Assembly: GCA_030533445.1 (NCBI GenBank)
Contig: CM060068.1
Coordinates: 13,979,479-14,043,478, forward strand
DNA length: 64,000 nt
Origin: Cyprinodon diabolis
Lineage: Eukaryota; Chordata; Actinopteri; Cyprinodontiformes; Cyprinodontidae
Reading direction: 5' to 3'
Shown one piece after another: positions 11,141 through 23,342 of the stretch. The notes under the pieces were generated by a model, which saw only the letters and a program-made list of their open reading frames with translations, ran no database searches and was not told the DNA's origin. Positions within the stretch are counted from its first letter, which is position 1. Every line of letters begins with the position of its first letter. Both the position numbers and the translations under genes were made by a program.

Positions 11141-12368
11141 CTGAGATTTATGCCAGGCATTGTTTACAGCTTTTATATCATTTATTTTATTTCAAGCTTT
11201 ATTCTTCCTCATGTAGAATGGTGACTGACCCATACACCTGAAAAGTTGCAGGAAGGAATTCCAAACCTTTTCTACCTAATCATGTACTTTTAACTACGTT
11301 GCAATTGAATTGAATTTAAGTGGATTCCTGATTTTATAAATACGTGTTCTTATGCTAAATTATTCGGGATTTCAAGAATTTTAAGACTGCTATAAACAAT
11401 GAAAAGTGGGATTACTTTGTAAAAACCATGAAAAACCCTCATTATTTCAATATTAAAACTGTTTTAGTGCTGATTCTTCAGTGGAAAGATTTGAAACATT
11501 TTAAATTCAAGTTCAGAACCTTTTTTTTTTTTTAAACTTATGAGGCCTTCAGCACATTTTATAAAGATAACTGTTTAAAATATGTAAAGCTTGCATTTCA
11601 TTATGCTTAGATAGCAGTAATAAGCTTTTACATTTCTGGGGAAAGTTGACTCCTACCAGAAGAGGTTTGTTGGGGGTCATATAAAGTAGGCCAGGGAAGG
11701 CTTAGGATTTAAAGACTTCCTATTTGTCTGCATTTCCTTTCTAGTAAGAATCAGGGTAAGAACAAATAACTGCCGGTGCCTCGTGTATGTCCTGCTTTAC
11801 GTGTTTATATCTGGTAATGTATTCAGGTCCACATGGTGAATGAAGGCCCAGCATAGCAAAGGGTTTTTTTTTGTACTCCTTGCCTGCCATGTCATCGAGT
11901 ACAAAGGCAAATACAGCCTCCATTTTCCACACTTCTTAGTCCCCCTTCGTCTGTATTTCTGCTGCTCCTGCTGTCATCCTTTCACGGATGAAAACAGTGC
12001 ATTGTTAAATGTTAATCATTTCATGACTCCAAGTTATTACATCAACTTAAGTCTTAATCACTACAACATAAAAAAAATTTAAATTTAATGTGAAGATTTA
12101 AATGTATGACTTTGTTTTTCATTTAATTTAACACCACCTTTCATATTATTATTAAGATAAAGTCTGATGATCAAAACACATTTTAAATTGCTATGTATTG
12201 CTCAATTATGCATTCTTTTTTTAATAAAGTGAACTCTAGGGTAAGCGTCATATATTGTGCTATTTTTCAACTTTTCAAAGTCAATTAAAGACATTTATTA
12301 GATAAAATAAGGTGTTTAGAGTCAGAAAGTAATATTCCCTGATTTTTACTTTTCCTGTGACTTGAAAG
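11141..12368. other. No gene recognised
   Basis: AT-rich sequence with no motif-bearing frame. The small opposed frames at 11741-12082 have no recognisable features. Confidence 0.45.
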
Positions 12369-13142
12369 TAGGTCTGGGGAAGATGGTTTAAAAGCATATC
12401 TTGATATAAGGTTTCATATTGGTCAATCTTGATAACTGTTAAAAGTTTTGATACAATGAAAAATAAAGACTAGTAGGGCAAAAAGTTGAATTTACCTTAA
12501 AAAAAGAGTTATGTTAAATTTAACTTTGGCTCAAGTTCAGATGTGCAAAACATTTAGCAAATAATTATTATATGAATTGATTGTTTTACAATATGGCGCC
12601 AATGCCGGGCAGCTTTCAATGTTGCAACCTATCTACTGCGCCGCTTGTACAGACAATGTCAGCAAATGACAATAGGTTTAGGTATTGTACTCCACTGTAT
12701 GAGACTGGCTCACCTGACAAATTAAGTTTGTATCATTGTCTGATTTTGCTGCTACTGTGAGCAGGCATAGCTTATAGACACCATCAATCCGTACTTGTCA
12801 GACTTCAAATGTCTGAAATACTGCCACACAGGTGACGATGCCCTTCCACTCGTGTCCTCTCATGCTGGCAATCTCATTTCCTCTTTCCAAACAGTACAGC
12901 TCAGCTGAGAGAGCAGGAGCCGGCATCTTTGCATGCTATTGCAAGTTTGTCGATCAGTTGGAGCTAACAACTGAGATTCTCCCCTGTATACCTTGTGTTC
13001 CTTCACGTTTCCTGTTATTTCCAGTTAAGTTGCTTCCGGAGTTTAACACCTTTTATTCAATTATTATTGAAGATATTTAGTATTATTATTGTTCACATTT
13101 ATATTGTAATACATATTGTTATCGTTTTATTGCCCAGCCCTA
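12369..13142. mobile_element. Non-autonomous hAT-type element
   Basis: The left end reads TAGGTCTGGGGAAGATGG. The right end, reverse-complemented, reads TAGGGCTGGGCAATAAAA, which is degenerate but matching. The flanking 8-mers at 12361-12368 (cttgaaag) and 13143-13150 (ctagaaag) agree at 7 of 8 positions, a good hAT target-site duplication. The left part has the 'catatcttgatata' stretch typical of these elements. A GC-richer core at 12590-12960 has no transposase motif. Confidence 0.8.
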
Positions 13143-13150
13143 CTAGAAAG

Positions 13151-16055
13151 ATCATTTTGAATCACAGCTAATTACTTTAGCTTGTTCTAATGAGAGCAAT
13201 GATTAACATTTTCCATAAAACACTAAATAAACATGACTGGAGGAGAATCCTGCTTCATCTTTCCACCATCCTCATTGATTTGGATGGTAAGAGAGGAAAA
13301 CAAGACAAAAGTCCTAGAAGCTTGTTGTTGGAGAACAGCAGCAAAGAGCAGCATCTTGTTGTCTCCGTGGCAACCATTAGCAGTATTCTGTTGTACATTA
13401 TTTACTTATTTAATGGATTCAAACATGAGGTGGTTTTTCAGTGGGAGATTATGCTGCTTGAATAAAAGATCAATGCTTTTTTGGTTTTTTTACACATCCT
13501 TTCCAGGGTTCAAATAAGTATGTGGGCTGCAATACATGTTTTTTATTAGTTTCTAACATTCATGGTTTAAACTGTATCCTATTTTTACCACCAACCACAT
13601 CTCTGTAGGGTTTTAGATATACACTAGTAAAAAAAAACATACAAAAACAACTAGTTATTTCTTTCTAATTTCCTAGTCTTTATATTTATTGTGGCTTATT
13701 TGGGATAAATTGTTAAATTTCCAGTTACAAGATATATTTGATACTATGATTAAAAAACAACAGATGCTCAAGCTGAAGAAATCAAGGTAATATTTACATT
13801 TGCAGTTTTTAGTTTAAATACGTTTAACTGGGTAGAAATGTGGAAATACTTACCTTTAATAGTCATAGACAGAAATGAATGAAGAATGATGCAGAATAAG
13901 TAAAAAAAAAAAAGGAATAAAAGTTAATCTGGGAAAATTTGAGCTAAGAAGGTCAAGACTTTCATGAAATTAAATGGTGTAAAAACTGTATATAGGGAAG
14001 GCTCAAATGTCTCCCAAACCATCCTCAACCCCTGACTGAAGCCAATCATCAGTGAGAGGAACTGAGTTTGTGTGAGAGGCGGAAGGAAAGAGTGCCACTT
14101 TCATCCTATTACAGCTCCATCTAACCTTCCACTGAAGCCACCTGCTCCCACTGTCACACAGTCATAATCTCAAACTCCTTCTCACACACACACATACACA
14201 CACACACACAGTCATGCATCTTACATTCAAAGTGTCATATCCAGACTGTACATTCAAACACATTTCCTTGTGCCAAATGGCGTAGATGGTGCTGAGCCAT
14301 GTGATTTTTGGTCCTAATACTGCACTGGGTTTTCATAGAGAATTATAAATACAAATGGAAATCCTTAAATCCAAAAGCAGCTGTGCTTTTCCCTCTTAAG
14401 CCACTTGACACAATAGAAACTGGAAAGCAGGTGGAAATTCAGCCTTCCTTCTTCTTTTCTCTCTCAACCTTCTCTCCCATTTTGTCTGGTCTCCGTCAGG
14501 TAATTGTTTCCCCTTTAACCCGTTCCTTCTTTGATTCTCCTATGCTTCTGTCTCGATGACTTCCTTGGAATTCACCTGCCTTTGTTCCTGTTAATCCTCA
14601 AAGGGGGAACTTTTTTTAAGTCGGGAAGTTTGGGGTAGAAAGGCAGCAAAGATGGGAAGTGGGGGGTAGAGGTAAAGGGATATACTATCAGGATGGCTGG
14701 GAGGAGGGTTGGCTTATAAGAATCCAAATTATCTTCCTGCACTTTTCCAGCTCGCTTTCTCTTCATTTTTCTCCCTTTTCCCTTTGTATGTGGCATCACC
14801 TATGACTCTCTTCTCTACTCCGTTTCACTCGTCTTATCAGCTCCCCACCCTGCACTTTCAAGGACAAGCTTAACTGTTAAGAACACTAAGGACTGGATAA
14901 ACCAGTGTGTGTGTGCATGTGTGTTAGTGCGTGTTGGTTTTAAATATGTCTATTTTTGTGCTATTAATTTTCCTTTCCGTCTGTGTCATTGAATAGTAGG
15001 CCTTAAATATAGTGGTGCTTCCACATGCATGTTCTTTACTTCTCTGTGTTTGCTCTGTGTGCTTTTCTGCTTTGCTGCAGAAACTAATCCTATCCTCTTT
15101 CCATACCTTCCCTCTTACTATCATAAATATATCTCCATCTTACAGTTTTTTTCCAGCACCATCATTTTCTGCATTTTCCTAAATGTACCATACAGTCTTA
15201 ACTTAAATGAATAAAAGCATTGCTCTTTTAATTAGTAATTTTGAAGAAATTTAAACATTTTTATCTTAATTTTCTATTTTATGATTAAAAAGTGTGCCAT
15301 TTGGAGACATTTAACCTAATGTCTTTGATTTTACTAAATTCAACTTTTGCTAATGTTCCATTCAGTTTAGGAAAAGGGTGAAAAATGTTTGAAATGCCTG
15401 TCAAGTAAACTCTTATGTGGTAATAAATGACCTGAGGCGATTGCAGATTTCCGTGTTGTTCATTAGTGGTAAACAGCAAAGCATATCTGGTTACAGGATA
15501 TGCACTCTTGGAATTCCAAAACACACAACTCGGGTTTCCTACAAGAATATTGTTTTAGGATTTTTCACACAAATATTTTACACACAGTAATAGAGTAGAC
15601 TCTATTATTGACTTTCAGCTGAAAATCTCGGAACGCATTGACCGAATCGTGTGAACTCAATGTTTGGTTCCTTTTTTCTCATTTTTTTATACAATATTAA
15701 AATGATCAAGCCATCCTTTATGCCTGAGCTTTGCATAAGCAGGAGATGAGTTATCAATGTCAGTCATTGCATGACTGTGCAAATTCTGCATCAGCTATGC
15801 CTTTGGGATATCTGGAGATTGACCTTGGGCAGGGTTGTTTGTCTTAGACAGAATCACTGAATCAGATCTTGTGATTTTAGCCCACGTTACTTTGCTGAGC
15901 AGCTTCAGCGATACAAACTAATAATAATGCATGTCTTAGAATTTTGTGTTTGTTATTGTACAATAAGTTGATTATTCAATTTTTAGATTAAGGAAAGAAC
16001 AGTGAAAATAAGGAGGTTGTTTTTACATGAACATGAGTGTGAAGCATGTAGAAGA
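13151..16055. other. No gene recognised
   Basis: AT-rich DNA. It holds a CA microsatellite (14182-14210), a T/C-rich block (14440-14580) and a stretch at about 15715-15890 whose texture suggests a conserved non-coding element (see findings). The overlapping frames at 13190-13517 lack motifs. Confidence 0.45.
14182..14210. repeat. (CA)n microsatellite
   Basis: A CA run of about 29 bp with one T interruption. Confidence 0.9.
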
Positions 16056-16119
16056 GTCCAGCCTCTGTCAAGGCGTTTGGTTTCAGAACCCAGGCTGTTT
16101 GAGGAGGTGAGTCAGACTA

Positions 16120-16321
16120 CAGGTGCTGGTCATAAAATTAGAATATCATGAAAAAGTAGATTGATTTCAGTAATTCCATTTAAAAAGTGAAACTTGTATA
16201 TTATATTCATACATTACATACAAACTCATATATTTCAGATGTTTATTTTGTTTAATTTTGATGATTACAAATGACAACAAATGAAAATCTCAAATTCATC
16301 ATATCAGAAAATTAGAATATT
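16120..16321 (+). repeat. Left terminal inverted repeat of the Tc1 element (202 bp)
   Basis: Begins CAGGTGCTGGTCATAAAATT after the TA at 16118-16119. Identical to the reverse complement of 17509-17710 over all 202 bases. Confidence 0.95.
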
Positions 16322-16407
16322 ACTGAAGACCAATAAAAACAAAGGATTTATAGAAATGTTGGCCAACTGAAAAGTATGAACATGAAAAGTATGAGCATGT
16401 ACAGCAC

Positions 16408-17391
16408 TCAGTATTTAGTTGGGCCTCCTTTGGCCTGTATTACTGCAGCAATGCGGCGTGGCATGGAGTCGATCAGTCTGTGGCACTGCTCAGGTGTTAT
16501 GATAGCCCAGGTTGCTCTAATAGTGGCTTTTAGCTCTTCTGAATTGTTGGGTCTGGTGTATTGCATCTTCTTCTTCACAATACCCCATAGATTTTCTATG
16601 GGGTTAAGGTCAGGAGAGTTTGCTGGCCAATTAAGAACAGGGATACCATGGTCCTTCAACCAGGTACTGGTAGCTTTGGCACTGTGTGCAGGTGCCAAGT
16701 CCTGTTGGAAAATGAAATCTGCATCTCCAAAAAGTTGGTCAGCTGCAGGAAGCATGAAGTGCTCTAAAACTTCCTGGTATGTGGCTGCGTTGACCCTGGA
16801 CCTCAGAAAACACAATGGACCAACACCAGCAGATGACATGGCACCCCAAACCATCACTGACTGTGGAAACTTTACACTGGACTTCAAGCAACGTGGATGA
16901 AGTGCCTCTCTTCTTTTCCTCCAGACTCTGGGACCTTGATTTCCAAAGGAAATGCAAAATTTACTTTCATCAGAGAACATGACTTTGGACCACTCACCAG
17001 CAGCCCAGGCAAGACGCTTCTGACGCTGTCTGTGGTTCAAGAGTGGCTTGACACAAGGAATGCGACAGCAGAAACCCATGTCTTTCATACGTCTGTGTGT
17101 GGTGGTTCTTGAAGCACTCACTCCAGCTGCAGTCCACTCTTTGTGAATCTCCCCCACATTTTTGAATGGGTTTTGTTTCACAATCCTCTCCAGGGTGCGG
17201 TTATCTCTCTTGCTTGTACACTTTTTTCGACCACATCTTTTCCTTCCCTTCGCCTCTCTATTAATGTGCTTGGACACTGAGCTCTGTGAACAGCCAGCCT
17301 CTTTAGCGATGACCTTTTGTGTCTTGCCCTCCTTGTGCAAGGTGTCGATGGTCGTCTTTTGGACAACTGTCAAGTCAGCAGTCTTCCCCAT
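16408..17391 (-). CDS. Tc1-type transposase, full length (DD34E)
   Basis: DNA transposase for cut-and-paste movement into TA sites. I take the start as the ATG at 17391 (MGKTADLT), giving 327 residues. An in-frame ATG at 17427 would add 12. Residues below count from that upstream ATG. A helix-turn-helix (about 18-58, with KTQKVIAKEAGCSQSSVSKH) is followed by a basic nuclear-localisation-like run GRKRCGRKK (61-69) and a second DNA-binding half to about 118. The catalytic triad is D153 (FSDES), D243 (QQDLAPAH) and E278 (NPIENLW), with 34 residues between the last two. The protein ends in AAVIQAKGGPTKY, the usual C-terminus. There is no stop or frameshift, and the length is normal for the family. 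Terminal repeats of about 200 bp flank it on both sides. Promoter activity cannot be judged. Confidence 0.95.
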   Translation of the reverse strand: MGKTADLTVVQKTTIDTLHKEGKTQKVIAKEAGCSQSSVSKHINREAKGRKRCGRKKCTSKRDNRTLERIVKQNPFKNVGEIHKEWTAAGVSASRTTTHRRMKDMGFCCRIPCVKPLLNHRQRQKRLAWAAGEWSKVMFSDESKFCISFGNQGPRVWRKRREALHPRCLKSSVKFPQSVMVWGAMSSAGVGPLCFLRSRVNAATYQEVLEHFMLPAADQLFGDADFIFQQDLAPAHSAKATSTWLKDHGIPVLNWPANSPDLNPIENLWGIVKKKMQYTRPNNSEELKATIRATWAIITPEQCHRLIDSMPRRIAAVIQAKGGPTKY

Positions 17392-17508
17392 GATTGTGTA
17401 GCCTATAGAACTAGACTGAAAGACCATTTAAAGGCTTTTGCAGGTGGTTTGAGTTAATTAGCTGATTAGAGTGTGGCACCAGGGACCATCAATTTTGAAC
17501 CTTTTCAC

Positions 17509-17710
17509 AATATTCTAATTTTCTGATATGATGAATTTGAGATTTTCATTTGTTGTCATTTGTAATCATCAAAATTAAACAAAATAAACATCTGAAATAT
17601 ATGAGTTTGTATGTAATGTATGAATATAATATACAAGTTTCACTTTTTAAATGGAATTACTGAAATCAATCTACTTTTTCATGATATTCTAATTTTATGA
17701 CCAGCACCTG
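17509..17710 (-). repeat. Right terminal inverted repeat of the Tc1 element (202 bp)
   Basis: Mirror of 16120-16321, followed by TA at 17711-17712. It lies just upstream of the transposase gene and so would contain its promoter. Confidence 0.95.
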
Positions 17711-18715
17711 TACTGTATTTGGGGCCGGTATTACTTGACCTCCTGTACAAGCTTGATTTCCTTCTCCCCAGTGAGGTGACTTTCCACATCCTGACATAAT
17801 TTCTCAGGTGTTCTTTGTCTTACCTGAAACTCAGAGCCTGTTGGCATCAGGATGAGCAGTGTGGCTTTTCTTCTGGTCATGAAACACTGAACCAGCTCTA
17901 CACAGTGGCCTGTGGCCCTTTACTTGGTGCCCTCATGTACAAATGGACCCAGAGTCCAGTCTGCAATACAGGTATTTAGTCAGACTGTGTCAGTAGTCTT
18001 GTTTGTAACTTTAATGAACAGAACCTGGACTGGTTCTTTGCTTTTTATTCTCAACCAAGGGTTAGAGGGGTACCTGTTTGAGGACCAGCAGATTTTTTTC
18101 TATGTTTTTTGGTTCCCTTCCGGCCCCCCCTGGCGGCTTGTAGAATACAAAGTGCATAATCGTCAACTCCTCCAAGTCCGAGGCCATTCTTGACCTAAAA
18201 AGGGTGGCTTGCTCTCATCAGCTCAGAGGAGAGTCCCTGCCTCAAGTGGAGCAGTCCAAGTATGTTGGGGTCATATTCACAAGTAAGGGGAGCAAAGAAT
18301 GGGATATCGACAGTCGGATCGGTGCAGCTGGTACCACAATGCTGGTACCACAATGCACCGATCGGTTTTGGTGAAGAGGAAGCTTAGCCAGAAGGCAAAT
18401 CTCTTGATTTACAGGTTGGTCTTTGTTCCTACCCTCACATGTGGTCATAAAATCCAGGTCATGACTGAAAGAACAAGATCATGAATACATATGACAATAG
18501 ACATTAGTTTCAGATGCCTTCTGGGCGCGTCTCTCGGGTGGTGTATGTGGCTCCAGGGGACACTGGAGGGATCATGTCTGGTCCTGAAAAACCTTGAGCT
18601 TACCCCAGACGAGGTATGTGGGGAGAGGGAAGTCTGTGAATCTCTGTTGTGACTGCTGCCCCTGCGACATTGTCCTGAATAAGCGGAAGATAATGAGATG
18701 AGACAATGAGTACCA

Positions 18716-21700
18716 GGCTTTTAATGAAAGTACAACGCTAAATAAATGGCTTATTAATGCCACTTTCCATGTTGTTGTTTTTTAATAAAGAAACGGCCAT
18801 ATTGGATGTTCTAGACCTTTGGGTTTCCACTCCTGTTCATATACGTGGTAATCTTGAAAACTGTGATATATAATTAATTATAAATGTAAGTTCTGTGTAC
18901 TCGAGATCTATAGAAATACTAGTATTGTTTAGAAAAGTGTTTGGTGCTTTTCGTTGGTAAAACCAAAATGTGATTCCCAGAGCTTTAGCCAACGCATTGC
19001 TTTCTAGGATCTGAAAGCTTGGATGCCATAAAATTAATAGCTTTCAAACAGCACTTAGCAAAAGCCGATTTGATTTGATTAATGGTTGTGTTTTCTGATC
19101 TCTGTGTGAACACACAGAAATTTATTAGCCATTCTTCCATTTACTTGCACACGTAGACTAAATGAGCGGGATATGCTTTGCATTAAATAGTATTAATAGC
19201 TCTATTCATTGGGGACGCTCTAAGCTGCGTGCTTTGGGGAAAATTGACCTTCTGAGGTCTTAATTGTACCAGAGGCTTAGCACCGGCGTGACATTTAACT
19301 GTGCTTCAGTCTTAATTCTTGTCGTTTTATTCTAGTGCTTTGCTGACATTTCAGTAGGAGGAGGCTTTGGAGGAAATATGATTGGTGCTTCTTTCTCACT
19401 TCCATAAATAAGCACATTTGTTCCCATTGTTTGAGGCATTCAGTATGTTTCTCTGATTTGCATACGGTATTAGGAGAATTCAGTTCATAGTAAGATGAGC
19501 AAAGGGCAGGAGCTGGCTTTTACTATAAAGCATGTAGAGAAAATATTATTAACCAACAACAAGAGGTTTATGGTTGTTTGTTTACTATGCGTATTAGACA
19601 ACATGAAGTTTCAACTCACTAGCATCCATCTATTCCTGTTTCATTTTAGTTTGAAAAAAAAAATATTCACAAAAAAAACCTTTTTATGGTTGCTAGATGT
19701 TGCTAAGGTAAAAAGAACATATAAATGTGGTTATTAAAAAAAATCAGCTTTATCTTATCAACATAAGCAAGGGTCTACTTATTAGGCTGCAGCTGGTGGA
19801 GTGACTCTCTCTGTTCGGTCAAAACAGATTCATTAGAAGACTGATGAACTATAGAAAGAGCTAATTTGAATAGCTGTTAGCGTGTGCATAGGTGAACTTG
19901 TGTGTGAATGTGAATAAGCATGTTATTGTGAGGGCACTTGTTGAGTCTCTTTGCTTTAGTGCTACTTTGTTAAGAGTCTGGAGTAATTAGCTGAGAAAAT
20001 GGAGGGCTTTTCACCAGCAGCTGCAATTGCTGCTTCTGTAGCAGGACTGAATGGATAAATGGATGGAAAAAAAGAGTGATGCACTGTATTAGATGAACAA
20101 GACAGGATAGATAAAGACTTGGATGGCTGTGGATAAAAAGACACTGGTGAATAAATAAAAAAAATAATGATGCTAAGATCTGTGAAGAGTGTGTGGAAAT
20201 GAAAAACTGATCAAAACAGAAGACTTTGATTCTAAATTTCTTTTAAGATGATTAATAATAATGATTGCCCCATTCGTTGTGTCATTGGGGACCCAACGTC
20301 CAATAATTTTCCTTTTCTTTATCAATAATATTGACCATGACAGTTCATTTCATTAATGATAGTCTAATATATAGTTCAGCACTCAAACTGGTTCTCAGTC
20401 AGTTTCAGTTAACTTTTCTTGCTGTTCAATCAAATTTGAATCAAACTTCCTTCAAAGGGCCTTTATTTTGCTAAATTATCTTTTTTGAGTTTTAACTATT
20501 ATGATGCTTTTCCTTCATCTAAATCATGCCCAATTTTGTATTTCATTTTATTCATGTTTTCCTCATGAATTCTGCTCTTTGAGCAGCAGTAACTTTCAGT
20601 AAGAAACAAGTGGATGGGTCATGTTCCTCTCAAGCTGCCCCCTCCAGGAAGCACATACCTTAGCTGTGTTGTCCCTGTAATGTAAAGATTTGCAAACTTT
20701 CTCTCTTCTGGAAGGGTTGATGTAAGATGAAAGTTAAGATAAAGTAACTATTTTAGCACCTAATCGTTTAGCTAATGTCTAAGCATGAAGATCTGTTTTT
20801 TCTGTCTCAAGGTCTTGGACTTTTTTCCCCAGCTTATTAAAGTTGCCACAGAATTTAACACAGTAGGGATTTAGCTGTTAAATAAATCCCTTTTTTAGAT
20901 CAGACTTTTGAATACATTAGTATACAAAGAAATAACTTCCTGACTCAGTGACTATGTATTGTCGAGGTCTCCTAACTGTTAAAAAACCTAAAATAATTAG
21001 CCCTCCAAAGCCATGCCTGGCACTTGGTATGAAGTGACCAAACATCTCTACATTGGTTTTGTGTTACTAAGTTCCAGTAATTTGTTCAGATGTAACTGGG
21101 CAACATTTCAAATCTAAATTAGTGTGTCATGTTTATATATATATATATATAAATTAAAATAAAAGAATAGGTCCCTTTTCTTGGCAACCTTTCCACGCAA
21201 CAGGCTTCTTAGCGTATTTGTAGCTCCACAGGCATGCACTTTAAGCTTCAGAATGATAGCCACATATGCAGAGGCTTCAATTCCCTTAGACTTCTGCAGG
21301 TGTACCTGATGTTTGTTCATTTGTTTTGATTAACTTTAGGTCTCTATGCTCCATACAGCAGCACAAAACTCTTCTTACTTTAAGAGAATTACTTTGAGAG
21401 TTAAGTTCTTTTTAATTCATTCTAGATCTATAAATTGTGATCTATATAATTTTATGCTAAAATGTAATAGTAATATTAACTATTGTAATAATCTTTATAT
21501 CACCGATAAATGGCTCATCCCCATACCCTATGCCACTGAAAAACAAATCATTCCAAGAGAGAGAATATTTCTTATATACAATATAAGCAGATTGTTCGGT
21601 ATTTTTATACTGTAGAAAATATTTAAAGCTATTTTCAACTATTGAGTAAATTTAAGAGCTTTACACACACACACCCTCCCTCCACACCCCCATCCCATCA

Positions 21701-22141
21701 CACTTTTAGGTTATTGAATGGGAACAAACACAGACATTAAAAACATGGCAGATAAAGGAAATAACACATGCACAAAGGAGCAGTATGGACTGATATTTTA
21801 ATTGAGTGGCCCCAATGTGCTGACAGAGCAGAAAGATATGATTGATATAGATTAGAATCAGCCACCCCTTATTCATTGATCTCTGTAAGGGTGGGAGGTA
21901 GACAAGTAAAACCTTTTTTTTTTATTTACGGAAGGAGAAAAGGACAATGGTATTGTAAGATTAATATTTAAATCTGAGAAGCACATATTGTTGAGATGCT
22001 CAAACAGCTAGAATAAGTGTGGTACAGGGAAAACATTCATGTTTTATTAATTATATTTTGTTTTAGTCAGAATATTTTGGTGTTGTTTATTTTACTCTTG
22101 TTCTTTGCTTGTTTTTTATTTTTAGATATCCTTCTATCTCA
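18716..22141. other. No gene recognised
   Basis: AT-rich DNA. A possible conserved non-coding stretch lies at about 19130-19440 (see findings), and short (AT)n runs lie near 21135-21151. Small frames (for example 19495-19737 and 21346-21615) lack motifs. Confidence 0.45.
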
Positions 22142-23342
22142 GGCGCGTTTCGCAAATCTGGTTGAATAAATTCAGACTCAAATCTTCAACTCTGAATTAA
22201 CCTAACTTAAGGTTGGAAACTGAGTTTTAGGTTTCATAAAAGCTGCTGTTAGTGAGTTTAATGAACTATGAGTAGGTCTACTTAGAGTTGAGCATGTGCA
22301 TTACAGCTATGAACAGCCATTGTCAGTGAAGCTCCGATTGTCTTTTACACCACTTGATATAATAATTTTAGTGCAAAAAAAAAAAATAATTGAAGAAAGT
22401 ATTTAAAAGACAGGAAACAGCACTACGGCTGCAAAGGAGCGGGAGATGGTGAACAAGAAGAGTGCTGCTCGAGTTATTGCATAAACTAAAATAATACATA
22501 TCAAAACGGCCTGCCATAACCTATTGTAATAACTATAACATTACAGGGGAAAACTAGTTTACTGGTTGAATGTTAGTGGATTAATGTATTATGTTTAAGT
22601 GAAATCACCTGGCAGCAGGTTAAGATGAAGAATAGAAATATTCCAACAGGTAGGACCTGTTCATCATCTCATAGTGTTCATCCTAAATTTTATCCTGTTT
22701 TCCATTATACAGTAAAAACATACTGGTTGTTTGACTGCAGTCGTTCTTTTTATAATGCTGTTATCAGACATCAATGATCTCTCACGAAATCAAGTTCTGT
22801 TAAAGATCTGTTAAAGATGTCTGTGATATACCGCAACTATGAGGAAGGATATGGTCTGGATGGATGTGAGGTCAAACTGTAGTGCTCATAAAGATAATTT
22901 TCTGGATAAAAAAAAAAAAAAAGTACATCTATACGCAGTCTAAGAACCCTGTTCCTATAAATATTTAATTCTCTGTAAATGATTGCCGCTAATTCTTTAT
23001 TAAGATCCTTGTCAAAAAGACATGTCATGTTTGTGTTTAACACCTAATATCTCTAACGGACCAACTCACTTATTTTCTTTTTAGTGTGTGCACAAAACTA
23101 TGCCAAAACTCTCCTGACTAAATCAGGAAATAAAACAACGTGATTGGCTCCAAGGAGAACAGAAATAGAGGACTCTAGATTTTACTAAACAAAACCTGCT
23201 CCTGACCATGTTAGCTGTAGGGAGAATGTTACTACGGGAACAGAAACAGAGGTTGAGTAAACTCTCTTCCTGAAACGGGAAACTCCATTTCCCCTATTTC
23301 AGGTTTAGAGAACAGATTTTTTTTTTTTTTGTGAAACAGGGC
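22142..23342. mobile_element. PIF/Harbinger-like non-autonomous element (tentative)
   Basis: The left end reads GGCGCGTTTCGCAAATCTGG. The right end, reverse-complemented, is GCCCTGTTTCACAAAA, and both match the GGCCCTGTTTCACAAA type of terminus seen in fish. The subterminal parts ('aactctgaattaacc...', 'gaaactgagttttaggtttcataaaa' on the left, 'cgggaaactccatttccc' on the right) are also typical. The flanking trinucleotides (tca/tct) are compatible with a decayed 3-bp target duplication. Inside, the + strand near 22415-22480 reads TTAAKEREMVNKKSAARVIA before a stop, possibly a remnant of the Myb/SANT-like protein of such elements. Confidence 0.55.

Larger units (their letters stand above)
16120..17710 (-). 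mobile_element. Complete Tc1/mariner transposon, apparently intact
   Basis: A 1591-bp element flanked by TA at 16118-16119 and 17711-17712. Its two 202-bp terminal inverted repeats are identical by base-by-base reading, and it encodes an uninterrupted full-length transposase. Each inverted repeat holds two direct copies of AAAATTAGAATAT (left: 16134-16146 and 16308-16320; right, complemented: 17510-17522 and 17684-17696). This is the IR/DR layout of active fish Tc1 elements. It interrupts a LINE. Identical ends and an open gene suggest recent insertion. Confidence 0.95.
16056..18715 (+). mobile_element. Degraded LINE (non-LTR retrotransposon), split by a Tc1 insertion
   Basis: The LINE occupies 16056-16117 and 17713-18715; the Tc1 element lies between. 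The RT part is recognisable on the + strand. The 'ggtcatgaaacactgaaccagctctaca' type stretch near 17875 is typical of a fish LINE RT. The frame near 18155 gives KSEAILDLKR, then YVGVIF near 18260 and, after a frame change, LSQKANLLIYR and VPTLTCGHK near 18380-18450. These are the C-terminal RT blocks of fish RTE/Rex-type LINEs. The 3' end carries the 'gacgaggtatgtggggagag' and 'ataagcggaagataatgagatg' tail near 18605-18710. Frameshifts, internal deletions and a 14-bp tandem duplication (18328-18355) show it is dead. The clade is a guess. Confidence 0.75.

Noticed and set aside
13190..13517. Two overlapping + strand frames of 91 and 94 codons with a donor-like ATGgtaaga between
   Set aside because: No recognisable protein motif, no convincing acceptor, AT-rich codon use.
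16376..16900. 174-codon + strand frame
   Set aside because: Shadow of the Tc1 transposase on the opposite strand.
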